A stretch of 64,000 nt of DNA from Rivihabitans pingtungensis. GTDB lineage: Bacteria; Pseudomonadota; Gammaproteobacteria; Burkholderiales; Aquaspirillaceae. Positions 24,390 to 34,779 of this stretch are shown here, one piece after another. Position 1 is the stretch's first letter; the number at the start of each line of letters is the position of its first letter. The notes beneath the pieces were generated by a model. It did not search any database. It was not told the origin of the DNA and was given only the letters and a program-made list of their open reading frames with translations. The DNA is taken from assembly GCF_003201855.1 (NCBI RefSeq), contig NZ_QJKI01000005.1, forward strand, positions 54,333 through 118,332, read 5' to 3'. The position numbers and the translations under genes were made by a program.

Positions 24390-25352
24390 ATGTCCCTGAG
24401 CCAACGCATTCAATTCACCCCGGTGGACAACGCCCGCCTGCAAAACCTGTGCGGCCCGCTGGACGAAAACCTGAAACAGATCGAAACCGCGCTGGATGTC
24501 AGCATCGCCCGGCGCGGCGAGGGTTTCAAGGTGGTGGGCGCACGGGCCGCCGACGCGGTGACCGCGCTGGAGATGTTCTACCTGCGCGCCGAGCGCCAGC
24601 CGCTGGAGGTCGAAGACATTCAGCTGGGCTTGGTGGAGTTTCAGCGCACGCCGCCCGAGGCGGTCGACGAGGGCGTGCCGGTGCTGATGACCCGGCGCGG
24701 CGACCTGCGCGGGCGCACCCAGCGCCAGAACCACTATCTGAGCGCCATCCAGAACCACGACATCACCTTTGGCATCGGCCCGGCCGGCACCGGCAAAACC
24801 TATCTGGCGGTGGCCAGCGCGGTGGACGCCATGGAGCGCGACGCGGTCAAGCGCATTGTGCTGGTGCGCCCGGCGGTGGAAGCCGGCGAAAAGCTGGGTT
24901 TTCTGCCCGGCGATCTGGCGCAGAAAGTCGATCCCTATCTGCGCCCACTGTACGATGCGCTGTATGACCTGATGGGCTTTGACCGGGTGAGCAAGCTGTT
25001 TGAAAAAAACCTGATCGAAATCGCCCCGCTGGCGTATATGCGCGGCCGCACGCTGAACCACGCCTTTATCATTCTGGATGAGGCGCAGAACACCACGCCC
25101 GAGCAGATGAAGATGTTCCTCACCCGCATCGGCTTTGGCTCCAAGGCAGTGATCACCGGCGACGTCACCCAGATCGACCTGGCCCGCCACCAAAAGAGCG
25201 GCCTGATTGAGGTGGAAAAAATCCTCAATCAGGTGCGCGGCATTTGTTTTCACCATTTTCAAAGCGACGACGTGGTGCGCCATCCCCTGGTGCAGAAAAT
25301 CGTTGACGCTTACGACCGCTGGCAAGCCGCCAGCCCGGATACCCACGCATGA
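24390..25352 (+). CDS. ybeZ: PhoH-like ATPase (YbeZ)
   Basis: A 320-residue PhoH-family P-loop ATPase: Walker A GPAGTGKT near 129-136, Walker [10 protein letters not shown], and GDVTQID. It works with YbeY in rRNA processing and ribosome quality control. The ATG eight bases after the miaB stop was used rather than an upstream TTG. It overlaps ybeY by four bases. Confidence 0.92.
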   Translation: MSLSQRIQFTPVDNARLQNLCGPLDENLKQIETALDVSIARRGEGFKVVGARAADAVTALEMFYLRAERQPLEVEDIQLGLVEFQRTPPEAVDEGVPVLMTRRGDLRGRTQRQNHYLSAIQNHDITFGIGPAGTGKTYLAVASAVDAMERDAVKRIVLVRPAVEAGEKLGFLPGDLAQKVDPYLRPLYDALYDLMGFDRVSKLFEKNLIEIAPLAYMRGRTLNHAFIILDEAQNTTPEQMKMFLTRIGFGSKAVITGDVTQIDLARHQKSGLIEVEKILNQVRGICFHHFQSDDVVRHPLVQKIVDAYDRWQAASPDTHA

Positions 25353-25852
25353 AACTCGCCAAGACTGTTTACCGCCCCCGCCCGCGCCAGCTCGATCTGG
25401 ACGTGCATTACGCCGTGCCGCTGATCGGCCTGCCCAGCCCCGAGCAGTTCTCGCGCTGGGTGGCCGCCGCGCTGCGCAATGGCCCGCGCCTGGCGCAAAT
25501 CGGCCTGCGCGTGGTGGATGAGGCCGAAGGCCGCGAGCTAAACCACGGCTATCGCGGCAAGGACGCCGCCACCAATGTGCTGAGCTTTGCCCTGAACGAG
25601 GGCGAAGACAGCCCGGCCGATTTGCCGCTGTTTGGCGACATCGTGCTGTGCGCGCCAGTGGTGGCGCACGAGGCCGCCGAGCAAGGCAAGACCCTGCACG
25701 CCCATTACGCCCACCTGACTGTGCATGGCGTGCTGCATCTGTGCGGCCACGACCATGAGGACGACAGCGAGGCCGAAGCGATGGAAGCGCTTGAAACTGT
25801 CATCCTGGCAAGGTTAGGATACGACAACCCTTACGCCGAATCGGCTGACTGA
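25349..25852 (+). CDS. ybeY: Endoribonuclease YbeY
   Basis: A 167-residue metal-dependent RNase for 16S rRNA 3'-end maturation. The zinc motif HGVLHLCGHDH holds the three conserved His. TNVLSFALNE is the family stretch before it. Its start is coupled to ybeZ through ATGA. Confidence 0.94.
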   Translation: MKLAKTVYRPRPRQLDLDVHYAVPLIGLPSPEQFSRWVAAALRNGPRLAQIGLRVVDEAEGRELNHGYRGKDAATNVLSFALNEGEDSPADLPLFGDIVLCAPVVAHEAAEQGKTLHAHYAHLTVHGVLHLCGHDHEDDSEAEAMEALETVILARLGYDNPYAESAD

Positions 25853-25862
25853 ACCTCACACT

Positions 25863-26723
25863 ATGGACGAAGCTGGCAGTAAACCATCCTGGCTGGAGCG
25901 CCTGTCGGCGCTGCTGATGCGCGAACCGGAAGACCGCGAAGAGCTGATCGAACAATTGCACGCGGCGTTTGAGCGCAATCTGCTCGACGCCGACGCCCTG
26001 GGCATGATCGAAGGCGTGTTGCAGGTGGGCGAATTATCAGTGCGCGACATCATGATTCCGCGCAGCCAGATGGATGTGATCCGCGTCAGCGAATCGGTGG
26101 CGCATTTCCTGCCCTTCGTGCTGGACACCGCGCATTCGCGCTTTCCGGTGATTGGCCGCGACAAGGACGATGTGCTGGGCATCCTGCTGGCCAAAGACCT
26201 GCTGCGCTACTTTGCCGACCCGGACGCCTTTGACCTGCGCGACAGCCTGCGCCCGGCGGTGTTCATCCCCGAATCCAAACGCCTGAACGTGCTGCTGAAG
26301 GAATTTCGCAGCACGCGCAACCACATGGCCATCGTGGTGGACGAATACGGCGGCGTGGCCGGGCTGGTGACCATCGAAGATGTGATCGAGCAAATCATCG
26401 GCGACATCGAAGACGAATACGACTTTGACGAAACCGAGAGCAATATCATCCGCGACCACAGCGGCCGCTACCGGGTGAAGGCGCTGACCGAGATCGAAGA
26501 CTTCAATGCCGCGCTGGGCGTGGCCTTTGCCGATGACGAATACGACACTATCGGCGGCTTGGTGGTGTCCCGCTTTGGCCATCTGCCCAAGCGCGGCGAG
26601 AGCATCGACCACGCCGGCCTGCGCTTTCAGGTGATCCGCGCCGACAGCCGGCGCATTCACTCCCTGCTGGTCGAACGCCTGCCCGAGGCAGACACGACCG
26701 AGCAACCAGCCCCTGCCGCATGA
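25863..26723 (+). CDS. corC: CorC/HlyC-type CBS-domain protein
   Basis: A 286-residue soluble protein: two CBS domains (about 65-185; MIPRSQMDVI opens the first) and a C-terminal CorC/HlyC transporter-associated domain (about 200-280, GDIEDEYDFDE just before it). Related proteins take part in Mg2+/Co2+ efflux. The conserved ybeZ-ybeY-corC-lnt order holds here, with a four-base overlap to lnt. Confidence 0.9.
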   Translation: MDEAGSKPSWLERLSALLMREPEDREELIEQLHAAFERNLLDADALGMIEGVLQVGELSVRDIMIPRSQMDVIRVSESVAHFLPFVLDTAHSRFPVIGRDKDDVLGILLAKDLLRYFADPDAFDLRDSLRPAVFIPESKRLNVLLKEFRSTRNHMAIVVDEYGGVAGLVTIEDVIEQIIGDIEDEYDFDETESNIIRDHSGRYRVKALTEIEDFNAALGVAFADDEYDTIGGLVVSRFGHLPKRGESIDHAGLRFQVIRADSRRIHSLLVERLPEADTTEQPAPAA

Positions 26724-28270
26724 AACTCCCTGATTCGCGCGCCAGCCACTGGCTGCTGACCGTCGCCAGCGGCGCGCTCAGCGTGCTGTGCTTTGCCCCA
26801 TTCCGCCAGTTCTGGTTGATGCCGCTATTGCTGGCGCTGCTGTTCAGTCTGGCGCTGGCGCAACCGCGCGCGCGCCAGGCCGCCGGCTTGGGCGCGCTGT
26901 GGGGGCTGTCCGCCTACACGGCCAATTTCTACTGGATTTATATCAGCCTGCACGACGTGGGCGGCATGCCGGCCTGGCTGGCGCTGCCGATGACGCTGCT
27001 GCTGCCGGCTTATCTCTGCCTGTACCCTGCTTTGGCGCTGGGACTGGCTCACCGGCTGGGTGCGGAACGGGCGTGGTGGACCTTGCCAGCGTTATGGATA
27101 CTAAGCGAATGGCTGCGCGCGACGGTGATGACCGGCTTTCCCTGGGGCAATATCGGCTACAGCCAGATCCCGGAAGGCCCGCTGGCCGGCTGGGCGCCAG
27201 TGGGTGGGGTGTATCTGGTGGCGGCCTGGGTAGCTTTGAGCGCTGCCGCGCTGGCGCACAGCGCACGCCATGGCCTGCGCCGCGCCGCGCCGGCACTGGC
27301 GCTAGGCGTATTGGTCTGGCTGGCGGGCATGGGCCTGAAAACAGTGTCCTGGACCGAGGATGCAGGAGAGCTGGACGTCGCGCTGCTACAAGGCAATATC
27401 GCCCAGGAAATGAAATGGCGGCCAGAAACTTTTGCCCACACCTTGCAGACCTATCAACAGCTGCTTGATCAATATCCCGCCCGGGTGGTGATTCTGCCGG
27501 AAACCGCCATTCCGCTGTTTGCCGATCAGGTTCCGCCTGGCGTGCTGGCCTGGCTGGCCGACAGCGCGCGCGCGCAGGGCAGCGAATTGGTGACAGGCAT
27601 GCCTTATCTGCATCCGCAAAACCCTGATCGCTATTACAACGCGGCGCTGGCGCTGACCTCGCCACAGCCAGTATACGGCAAGGATCATCTGGTGCCATTT
27701 GGCGAATTTGTGCCGCTCCCCTGGCTGACCGGCTGGGTATATCGCTACCTGAACATGCCACTGGCAGGTTTTAGCTCGGGCGGTGCAGTGCAAGCACCCA
27801 TGCAGTTGGCCGGCCACCGGCTGGCGTTCAACATCTGCTATGAAGACAGCTTTGGCGATGAGCTGCGCGCAGGCGCGCGGCAAGCAGAAGCCTTGGTGAA
27901 CCTGAGCAATCTGGCCTGGTTTGGTCATTCCACCGCCGCCGACCAGCATTTGCAGCTGTCGCAAACCCGTGCACTGGAAACCGGCCGCCCGATGCTGCGC
28001 GCCACCAACACCGGCGCCACCGCCGTGGTGCGCGCCGATGGCAGCGTGCAGGCGCGACTGGCGGACTTCACCACGGGCGGCTTGCGCGCCCGAGTGGAAA
28101 CCCGGCGCGGTAATACACCTTACCTGCGTGGGGGCGACCTTCCAACTCTACTGGCCTCGCTTATGGTGTTATTAGCAGCCTTCTGGACACGCAGGCATTG
28201 CCAGACTCACCTTGATTCTGACAAGAATCTCCACGATTTTCGCCACAGTGGCCATAAAGGAGCACCATGA
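26720..28270 (+). CDS. lnt: Apolipoprotein N-acyltransferase Lnt
   Basis: A 516-residue inner-membrane enzyme that N-acylates lipoproteins. An N-terminal block of six helices is followed by a periplasmic nitrilase domain with the catalytic triad E261 (ILPETAIP), K321 (YGKDHLVPFGEF) and C373 (NICYED). A final membrane helix lies near 470-495. From about 27 kb onwards codon choice becomes less GC-biased than in the genes before it. Confidence 0.94.
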   Translation: MKLPDSRASHWLLTVASGALSVLCFAPFRQFWLMPLLLALLFSLALAQPRARQAAGLGALWGLSAYTANFYWIYISLHDVGGMPAWLALPMTLLLPAYLCLYPALALGLAHRLGAERAWWTLPALWILSEWLRATVMTGFPWGNIGYSQIPEGPLAGWAPVGGVYLVAAWVALSAAALAHSARHGLRRAAPALALGVLVWLAGMGLKTVSWTEDAGELDVALLQGNIAQEMKWRPETFAHTLQTYQQLLDQYPARVVILPETAIPLFADQVPPGVLAWLADSARAQGSELVTGMPYLHPQNPDRYYNAALALTSPQPVYGKDHLVPFGEFVPLPWLTGWVYRYLNMPLAGFSSGGAVQAPMQLAGHRLAFNICYEDSFGDELRAGARQAEALVNLSNLAWFGHSTAADQHLQLSQTRALETGRPMLRATNTGATAVVRADGSVQARLADFTTGGLRARVETRRGNTPYLRGGDLPTLLASLMVLLAAFWTRRHCQTHLDSDKNLHDFRHSGHKGAP

Positions 28271-29298
28271 GACACTTTACTTTTTCATTTATTTTTACCG
28301 CTATCGCCCTAGCGCTAGTCGGAGCCTGGGGATTTCATTTAGGTGGAATGCCCACAGCCCTGACAGCCATGACCTTAGCTGCGGTGTTAGCCGCCATGGA
28401 AGTTTCTTTATCGTTTGACAACGCAGTGGTCAACGCGGGTGTGCTCAAAACGATGAACCACTTCTGGCGGATCATGTTTTTGACTGTTGGCATCTTGGTA
28501 GCCGTATTCGGCATGCGCCTGCTGTTTCCGATCATGATAGTGTCGGTTGCAGCAGAGATGAGCATGGGCGATGTAGTGCGTATGGCGCTCGAACAACCGG
28601 ATGCCTATGCCGCACGCCTGACCGCCCACCACGCCGAAGTCTCAGCATTTGGTGGCATGTTCCTGCTACTGGTGTTCCTCAATTACTTTTTTGACGACGA
28701 AAAGGAAACTCACTGGTTTCACTGGCTAGAGAGCCGTCTGGGTGGACTGGGCCGCATCAATGCCATCGGTGTACTGGTTGCATTGCTAGCACTGATGGTG
28801 AGCTTGCGCGGCGTAGGAGAAGCACAACGTCTAGCCGTGCTACTTGCAGGCATCTGGGGCATCCTGACCTATTTGCTGGTGGATTGCCTGGCGGCGCTGC
28901 TGGAACAAGACGAAGACAGCAACAATGGCCAGGTGGTGCGCCGGGCCGGGCTGGGGGCGTTCATGTATCTGGAAGTGCTGGACGCTTCGTTCTCGTTTGA
29001 CGGCGTGATTGGCGCGTTCGCCATCACCAAAGACATCGTGATCATCATGTCCGGCCTGGGTATTGGCGCCATGTTCGTGCGTTCGATCACCATTTATCTG
29101 GTGGAAAAAGGCACGCTGGACGAGTATGTGTTTCTGGAGCACGGCGCCCACTACGCGATTGGCGCACTGGCGCTGATCATGCTGGCGTCGATGAAGTGGC
29201 ACATCCCCGAGCTGTTTACCGGCTTGATTGGCATTGCTTTGATTGTGTTGTCGGTATGGTCGTCAATCCGTTATAGCAAGACGCAAGCTGCCAACTGA
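28267..29298 (+). CDS. DUF475/TerC-like integral membrane protein
   Basis: A 343-residue protein with about eight to nine membrane helices. The acidic helix motifs EVSLSFDNAVVNA (near 45-57) and EVLDASFSFDGVIGAFA (near 237-253) are the paired metal-binding-type signatures of the TerC/DUF475 superfamily. A role in metal-ion or stress tolerance is likely but unproven. It overlaps lnt by four bases (ATGA). The first 600 bases use noticeably more TTA, CTA and ACA-type codons than the remainder. Confidence 0.82.
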   Translation: MRHFTFSFIFTAIALALVGAWGFHLGGMPTALTAMTLAAVLAAMEVSLSFDNAVVNAGVLKTMNHFWRIMFLTVGILVAVFGMRLLFPIMIVSVAAEMSMGDVVRMALEQPDAYAARLTAHHAEVSAFGGMFLLLVFLNYFFDDEKETHWFHWLESRLGGLGRINAIGVLVALLALMVSLRGVGEAQRLAVLLAGIWGILTYLLVDCLAALLEQDEDSNNGQVVRRAGLGAFMYLEVLDASFSFDGVIGAFAITKDIVIIMSGLGIGAMFVRSITIYLVEKGTLDEYVFLEHGAHYAIGALALIMLASMKWHIPELFTGLIGIALIVLSVWSSIRYSKTQAAN

Positions 29299-29315
29299 AC
29301 ACAAAACCAGCAGAA

Positions 29316-31199
29316 TCAGACGGGCAACGGTGGTGGGCTATAACAGGTGGCGCGATTGCGGCCAGCCGCCTTGCTGACATACATGGCGGCATCGGCCGCG
29401 GCCACCAGGTCCTGCAAGATACGGCCATGCGCTGGCGCGTGGGCAATGCCGATGCTGGCAGAGATCTGGAAGCTGCGCCCATCCACTTCAAAAGGCATGC
29501 TCAGTTGCTGATTCAGGCGGCCAGCCACCCGTTCCGCCAACGCGGGCAAGGCTGGCGCACTCAGCACCACGACAAATTCGTCGCCGCCATAGCGGCCAAC
29601 AATATCGGTTGGCCGCACCGATTGCTGGATGCGCCGGGCGGCTTTAATCAGGATCTGGTCACCGGTCTGGTGCCCTTGCGCGTCATTGATGTCCTTGAAA
29701 TGATCCAGATCGACAAACAGCACAGCCAAGGGTAAGGCATGCTCCAGCGACTGTGCCAGTAATTCATTGAAGCAAGCGCGGTTATACAGGCCGGTCAGCT
29801 CATCATGGCTGGATAAATAACGCAGCTTATGAGCATGGGCATGGCTGTCTGTCAAGTCGTGCTGCACCAGCACCACGGTATCCGCACTGTCGGTCAGGCG
29901 CTGCACGGTCAGTTGATAGACGCGCGGCTGGCCATCGGCATCAAACAGGCTGAGTTCTTCAGGAGGGGCGTGCGTCTGGCTGCCCTGCAATACCCGCGAC
30001 AGCTTGGCCAGCCAGCTTTCCGTCACCGGGCGATCCCCCGCGCGAGTACGATACAACGACAACAAGCTGTCATGGTCGTGCTGCTCGCCGGTAAAACGGC
30101 GCCATTCCGGATTGCCATGCAGCGGAAACCCGCCGCGCCCCAGCACCACCACCGCATCCGGCAGGCTGTCGATCAGTTGGGCCAGACGAGACACCTCTGC
30201 CTGGGTACGGGCCTCCATGGAACGAATGGCGCTGAAGCGCTGGCGTACCATCATCAGCGTGGCGGCCAACAGGCCGGCCAGCAGCGGCAAGAATACCCAA
30301 AGCGACATCTGCAAATTACTGCGCCAGTCGGCCAGCACGCGCGCACGATTTTCTGCGGCCACCACCACCACTGGCATGCGACGGGCAGCACGATAACTTT
30401 CCAGCACTGGCTCACCCAGACGCAGACGTTCAGCGGCAGGGCCGATTTCCCGCGCAGCCAGTTGTACGCCAAAGCGATCCTGGCGTTCCACCGTGGTCAG
30501 CCACTGGCCGCTGCCGTATGCAAACAGTGGTACGCCGTCATAGCGATAGACCTCCAGGCGACCTTCGCCCAGCAAATCCAGTCGGGAAAAATAATTGCGG
30601 AATGTCTCAGGCGACAAGGTAGCCACCGCCCACCATTGTTCGCCTTCTAGCTCAAGTGGCATGGCCGCGAGGACAAAACCCGGAGCATCACTGATCACAA
30701 CCTTGCCTGCCTCAGCAAGATCACGCCCAGGATAGGCCTGAGAGAGCCACATCAGCGCACCGCGCTGCGGGGCTTCCGGCAGCAACAAACCCAGATTGGC
30801 AGGCTCGGAGCTGGCCACCACGCGACCATCAGTGCGGACCAGCGAAACACTGCGCACATTCGGCACACCTTGCAAACCGGCCTTGAGCAAGGCTTGTGCC
30901 TGCCCGCCCAGACGGGCACTGGCCGGCAGCTGTTCCCACTGGCTGGCCCGATCCATTAACAGCAGGCGGGTTTGCTCCAGCGCCTGTGAGAGATAATCCT
31001 CGGCCACCATCGCCCCGACATCCAACTGGCGGGCATGGGTGTCGATCGTCTGCCGATAGTCCCTTGAAATGCCCCAGGCCAGCAAGCCAATACCGGAACA
31101 GGCAAAGATGGCCAGCAGAATATACAGCATGCGGTTGGCGCGACCGGTAATGTCGCCATCAAAGGCACGCCCTCCCCAGGAAAACTCCGACTCGCTCAC
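29316..31199 (-). CDS. Membrane diguanylate cyclase with periplasmic sensor
   Basis: A 627-residue protein: first helix 24-44, a periplasmic dCache-like sensor (about 45-285), a second helix (near 290-312), a PAS-like segment with PDAVVVLGRGG, then a GGDEF domain. GGDEF is intact at 537-541 and an inhibitory I-site RPTD lies at 528-531, so it should make c-di-GMP and be product-inhibited. It starts with GTG, overlapping the stop of the solute-binding protein gene, so the two proteins are probably coupled, the second presenting a ligand to the sensor. Confidence 0.88.
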   Translation of the reverse strand: MSESEFSWGGRAFDGDITGRANRMLYILLAIFACSGIGLLAWGISRDYRQTIDTHARQLDVGAMVAEDYLSQALEQTRLLLMDRASQWEQLPASARLGGQAQALLKAGLQGVPNVRSVSLVRTDGRVVASSEPANLGLLLPEAPQRGALMWLSQAYPGRDLAEAGKVVISDAPGFVLAAMPLELEGEQWWAVATLSPETFRNYFSRLDLLGEGRLEVYRYDGVPLFAYGSGQWLTTVERQDRFGVQLAAREIGPAAERLRLGEPVLESYRAARRMPVVVVAAENRARVLADWRSNLQMSLWVFLPLLAGLLAATLMMVRQRFSAIRSMEARTQAEVSRLAQLIDSLPDAVVVLGRGGFPLHGNPEWRRFTGEQHDHDSLLSLYRTRAGDRPVTESWLAKLSRVLQGSQTHAPPEELSLFDADGQPRVYQLTVQRLTDSADTVVLVQHDLTDSHAHAHKLRYLSSHDELTGLYNRACFNELLAQSLEHALPLAVLFVDLDHFKDINDAQGHQTGDQILIKAARRIQQSVRPTDIVGRYGGDEFVVVLSAPALPALAERVAGRLNQQLSMPFEVDGRSFQISASIGIAHAPAHGRILQDLVAAADAAMYVSKAAGRNRATCYSPPPLPV

Positions 31200-31981
31200 T
31201 GAGCATCCCTGACAATCGGTTGCAAATCATAGCGCTGTGCCAACAGGCGCAGGCGGCCGGAGCGTTGCTGATTGCGCACAAACTGGTTCAGCGTACCCAG
31301 CCAGGCCGGCTGGCCCGGGGCAATGGCATAGGCGTAATTCACCACATGAAACGGCTTGTCCGGGGCGATGATCCGCACCCAGTCATGGTCTTTGACCATG
31401 CGGCGTGTAAATGGATAATCCGACATGAACACATCGGCACGTCCGGATTCCACCTCGCCCTCGCGAGTGGCTGGTGGCGCCACCACCAGCAGCCTGGCTG
31501 CATGCAGGCGCTCGCGCATCAGCGGTTCGTGAAAAGTCCCGGCGGCCACGGCCACCACTCGACCAGGGCGATCAATGTCCAACCAGGACTGGACATTGAC
31601 ATTGCTGCGGCTGGCCACTGCATAGACATCGCTGAACATATGCGGCTGGGTGAAATCCATCACAGCCTGACGGGCAGGTGTCACGGCCACGGCAAACATG
31701 CCAACGTCGCAGCGATTACCCAGCAGATCGTCCTTGAGCTTGGCAAAATTGCTGTCGATGAATTTCAGCGAGACATTTTGCTGGGTAGCCAGATCACGCG
31801 CCATGTCGGCATCTACCCCCGCCACCGCACCAGACTTGGGATTGCGGTAGGAGATGCCATAGTATTCCGGCCAAATGCACACCCGCAGCTCACCCCGTGC
31901 CTTGATGTCATGCAGGCGGTCTGCCGCCAGCACCAGGCTGCCGTGCAGCAACAGACCCAGCGCAATAAAAAATGCTTTCAT
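31196..31981 (-). CDS. Periplasmic solute-binding protein, family 3
   Basis: A 261-residue periplasmic protein with a signal peptide (1-20, ending LVLAA). ELRVCIWPEYYGISYRNPKSG opens the amino-acid-type binding fold, and GVDADMARDLA is a typical ligand-lobe motif. No ABC permease or ATPase genes adjoin. Instead it is fused by overlap to a diguanylate cyclase, so signalling rather than transport is likely. The ATG at the signal peptide was preferred over a longer frame. Confidence 0.85.
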   Translation of the reverse strand: MKAFFIALGLLLHGSLVLAADRLHDIKARGELRVCIWPEYYGISYRNPKSGAVAGVDADMARDLATQQNVSLKFIDSNFAKLKDDLLGNRCDVGMFAVAVTPARQAVMDFTQPHMFSDVYAVASRSNVNVQSWLDIDRPGRVVAVAAGTFHEPLMRERLHAARLLVVAPPATREGEVESGRADVFMSDYPFTRRMVKDHDWVRIIAPDKPFHVVNYAYAIAPGQPAWLGTLNQFVRNQQRSGRLRLLAQRYDLQPIVRDAQ

Positions 31982-32244
31982 GCTCAATCCGGTGACCTTG
32001 TCGGCCAGGAAAAAACCACACCATGCGCCGGTCCACTCCCAGTCGAAACCTGCTGGCCCGGCCGGCGCGCCGCCGCAGACACTACCGCAGCCAGCCCGCA
32101 GACACAACCATTGTCAGAGATTTTTGTGAAGGCGAGCAAAACCTGCGATACATGCTGTGAATACAGTGTGCCATCTGATCACAGCAACACAATGGCAGGC
32201 CAGACAAAAGCCTGCTGATAGTAGCCAACTGGTCGCAGCAGATA
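31982..32244. other. Upstream region of the solute-binding protein gene; no gene
   Basis: No coding frame recognised. On the minus strand TTGCTG and TATTCA, 18 bases apart, near 32150-32190 are a weak promoter candidate. Confidence 0.3.
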
Positions 32245-32276
32245 AAACAAAACCCCGCCAAGGCGGGGTTTTGTTT
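32245..32276 (-). terminator. Terminator of the alpha ribosomal operon
   Basis: ACCCCGCC pairs with GGCGGGGT around AA, with A and T runs on either side, so it can end transcription in either direction. It lies 20 bases past rplQ. Confidence 0.9.
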
Positions 32277-32296
32277 ATGCCAGAGTCGAATCCGAC

Positions 32297-32695
32297 TTAA
32301 GCCTCGGCTTCGTCAGCCAGCTCAACAGCTTCGACATCCGGGCGATCCACCAGCTCAACCAGAGCCAGCGGCGCATTGTCGCCCTTGCGGAAACCGCATT
32401 TCAGGATGCGCAGATAGCCGCCGTTGCGGGTGGCGTAACGCGGACCCAGCACGTCGAACAGCTTGACCACGATCTGACGGTCGCGAGTGCGATCGAAAGC
32501 CAGGCGACGGTTAGCCAGCGACGGCTTCTTGCCCAGGGTGATCAGCGGTTCTGCGACACGGCGCAGTTCCTTGGCTTTCGGCAGCGTGGTCACGATGGCT
32601 TCGTGACGCAGCAGCGAGTTCGCCATATTGCGAAGCATCGCCAGACGATGGCTCGTCGTGCGATTGAGTTTACGATTGCTTAAACGATGACGCAT
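32297..32695 (-). CDS. rplQ: 50S ribosomal protein L17
   Basis: A 132-residue L17, starting [13 protein letters not shown] with the basic N-terminus that binds 23S rRNA. The last 15 residues are an acidic Ala/Glu-rich tail beyond the E. coli length. Final gene of the alpha operon, 26 bases from rpoA and followed by a strong terminator. Confidence 0.97.
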   Translation of the reverse strand: MRHRLSNRKLNRTTSHRLAMLRNMANSLLRHEAIVTTLPKAKELRRVAEPLITLGKKPSLANRRLAFDRTRDRQIVVKLFDVLGPRYATRNGGYLRILKCGFRKGDNAPLALVELVDRPDVEAVELADEAEA

Positions 32696-32721
32696 GTCTT
32701 TATCCTTTTGTCACACACCGC

Positions 32722-33708
32722 TTACGGCTGCTTGTCCAGCCCTGCCGGCGGCCAGTTTTCGAGCTTCATGCCCAGCGTCAGACCCTTGGAAGCCAATACT
32801 TCCTTGATTTCATTGAGCGACTTGCGACCCAGGTTCGGGGTCTTGAGCAACTCGGTCTCGGTGCGCTGAATCAGGTCGCCGATGTAGTAGATGTTTTCTG
32901 CCTTCAGGCAGTTGGCAGAGCGGACAGTCAGCTCAAGGTCGTCCACCGGACGCAGCAGGATCGGATCGACCTGCGGAGCGCGAACTTCTTCCACTTCGAC
33001 AGCAGTGCCCTGGAGATCGGCGAAGATGGACAGTTGATCCATCAGGATGCGCGCGGCAGCGCGCACCGCTTCTTCCGGCTCGATCACGCCATTGGTTTCA
33101 ATGTCCATCACCAGACGGTCAAGGTCAGTCCGCTGCTCAACGCGAGCATTTTCCACCGTGAAGCTGACACGGTGAACCGGGCTGAACGACGCATCCAGGA
33201 GGATGTTGCCAATAGTGCGGTTATCGTCCTGGTTGACACGGACCGACACCGGCTGGTAGCCGCGGCCCTTCTCAACCTTGATCTCCATTTCGATCTTGCC
33301 GTTGGCGGCGAGATGGCAAATCGGATGATCCGGATTCACCACTTCCACGTCATGCGGCAGCTCGATATCGCCGGCCAGCACAGGGCCTTCACCTTCTTTT
33401 TTGAGGGTGAGCAGCACACTGTCGCGACCATGAAGTTTGAGCACCACGCCCTTCAGGTTCAGGAGAATGTCAACAACATCCTCCCGAACGCCGTCGAGCG
33501 CGGAGTATTCATGCAAAACGCCAGCGATAGACACTTCGGTCGGCGCAAAACCAGGCATGGACGACAGCAGGATGCGGCGCAGCGCGTTGCCCAGGGTATG
33601 GGCGTAGCCACGCTCGAACGGCTCCATGGTGACGCGCGCTTGCGTAGCCGACACCGGCTGCACGTCGATCAGACGCGGTTTGAGAAATTCCGAAGCGCTG
33701 TTTTGCAT
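32722..33708 (-). CDS. rpoA: RNA polymerase alpha subunit
   Basis: A 328-residue subunit. The N-terminal domain (to about 235) dimerises and carries beta/beta'. The C-terminal domain contains [14 protein letters not shown], whose Arg corresponds to the UP-element-binding R265 of E. coli, and [16 protein letters not shown] 23-base gap to rpsD. Confidence 0.98.
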   Translation of the reverse strand: MQNSASEFLKPRLIDVQPVSATQARVTMEPFERGYAHTLGNALRRILLSSMPGFAPTEVSIAGVLHEYSALDGVREDVVDILLNLKGVVLKLHGRDSVLLTLKKEGEGPVLAGDIELPHDVEVVNPDHPICHLAANGKIEMEIKVEKGRGYQPVSVRVNQDDNRTIGNILLDASFSPVHRVSFTVENARVEQRTDLDRLVMDIETNGVIEPEEAVRAAARILMDQLSIFADLQGTAVEVEEVRAPQVDPILLRPVDDLELTVRSANCLKAENIYYIGDLIQRTETELLKTPNLGRKSLNEIKEVLASKGLTLGMKLENWPPAGLDKQP

Positions 33709-33731
33709 AGTGTTTCCTTGTTGGCTAGCGA

Positions 33732-34352
33732 TTACTTGGAGTAGAACTCAACGACAAGCTGCTCGTTGATATCGCTAGACAGATCGGTACGTTCCGGGGC
33801 GGACTTAAAGACGCCTTCCATCTTCTTGGCGTCGATGCTCACCCAGGACGGCATGCCGATTTGTTCGGCCAGCGCCAGGGCTTCCTGGATACGGACTTGC
33901 TTCTTGGACTTTTCACGCACAGCCACCACGTCGCCAGATTTGACCTGGAACGACGGGATGTTCACGCATTGACCGTTGACGGTGATCGCCTTGTGGCTGA
34001 CCAACTGACGCGCTTCAGCGCGAGTCGAGCCAAAGCCCATGCGATACACCACGTTGTCCAGGCGCGATTCCAGCAGTTGCAGCAGGTTTTCGCCAGTGGA
34101 ACCCTTGCGGCGGGCGGCTTCAGCGAAGTACTTGCGGAACTGACGCTCCAGCACGCCGTAGATGCGGCGGATCTTTTGCTTTTCACGCAGTTGGACGCCA
34201 TAGTCCGACACGCGGGTGTTCTTAGCGCCATGCTGACCCGGACGGGTGTCCAGCTTGCACTTGCTGTCCAGCGAGCGGCGAGCGCTCTTCAGGAACAGGT
34301 CGGTGCCCTCGCGACGCGCGAGTTTACATTTCGGGCCGATGTAACGTGCCAT
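33732..34352 (-). CDS. rpsD: 30S ribosomal protein S4
   Basis: A 206-residue primary 16S rRNA binder, with the S4 domain ([13 protein letters not shown]) at about 97-160. In enterobacteria S4 represses the alpha operon. Cys9 and Cys32 are present, but not a full zinc ligand set. Confidence 0.97.
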   Translation of the reverse strand: MARYIGPKCKLARREGTDLFLKSARRSLDSKCKLDTRPGQHGAKNTRVSDYGVQLREKQKIRRIYGVLERQFRKYFAEAARRKGSTGENLLQLLESRLDNVVYRMGFGSTRAEARQLVSHKAITVNGQCVNIPSFQVKSGDVVAVREKSKKQVRIQEALALAEQIGMPSWVSIDAKKMEGVFKSAPERTDLSSDINEQLVVEFYSK

Positions 34353-34370
34353 GTTGACTCTTTCTCCTGA

Positions 34371-34763
34371 TTAGATGCGACGTTTCTTGGGAGGACGGCA
34401 GCCGTTGTGCGGAACCGGCGTCACATCGGAGATGCTGGTAATCTTGAAACCCAGCGAGTTCAGAGCACGCACAGCCGATTCACGGCCGGGGCCGGGGCCC
34501 TTGATGCGCACTTCAAGATTCTTAACGCCATATTCTTGGGCAACTTTACCAGCGGCTTCCGCGGCTACCTGAGCTGCGAAAGGTGTACTTTTGCGCGAAC
34601 CTTTAAAACCAGCACCGCCGGAGGTAGCCCAAGACAAAGCATTCCCTTGACGATCGGTGATGGTGATGATGGTGTTATTAAAGGACGCGTGAACGTGAAC
34701 GATCCCTTCGGATACGCTCTTCTTCACTTTTTTGCGTACACGCACTGTGTTTGCTTTAGCCAT
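34371..34763 (-). CDS. rpsK: 30S ribosomal protein S11
   Basis: A 130-residue platform protein. [15 protein letters not shown] and the C-terminal [13 protein letters not shown] are diagnostic. Gap of 18 bases to rpsD. Confidence 0.97.
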   Translation of the reverse strand: MAKANTVRVRKKVKKSVSEGIVHVHASFNNTIITITDRQGNALSWATSGGAGFKGSRKSTPFAAQVAAEAAGKVAQEYGVKNLEVRIKGPGPGRESAVRALNSLGFKITSISDVTPVPHNGCRPPKKRRI

Positions 34764-34779
34764 TATTGATCCTTACGAA

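Noticed and set aside
32167..32183. CRP-like site upstream of the solute-binding protein gene
   Set aside because: The half-sites are seven bases apart with one mismatch; CRP sites need six.
32214..32228. TAGTAGCCAACTGG resembling the end of the nested insertion
   Set aside because: Only a partial match to TAGCCAGTCAC and no second end nearby; probably chance.
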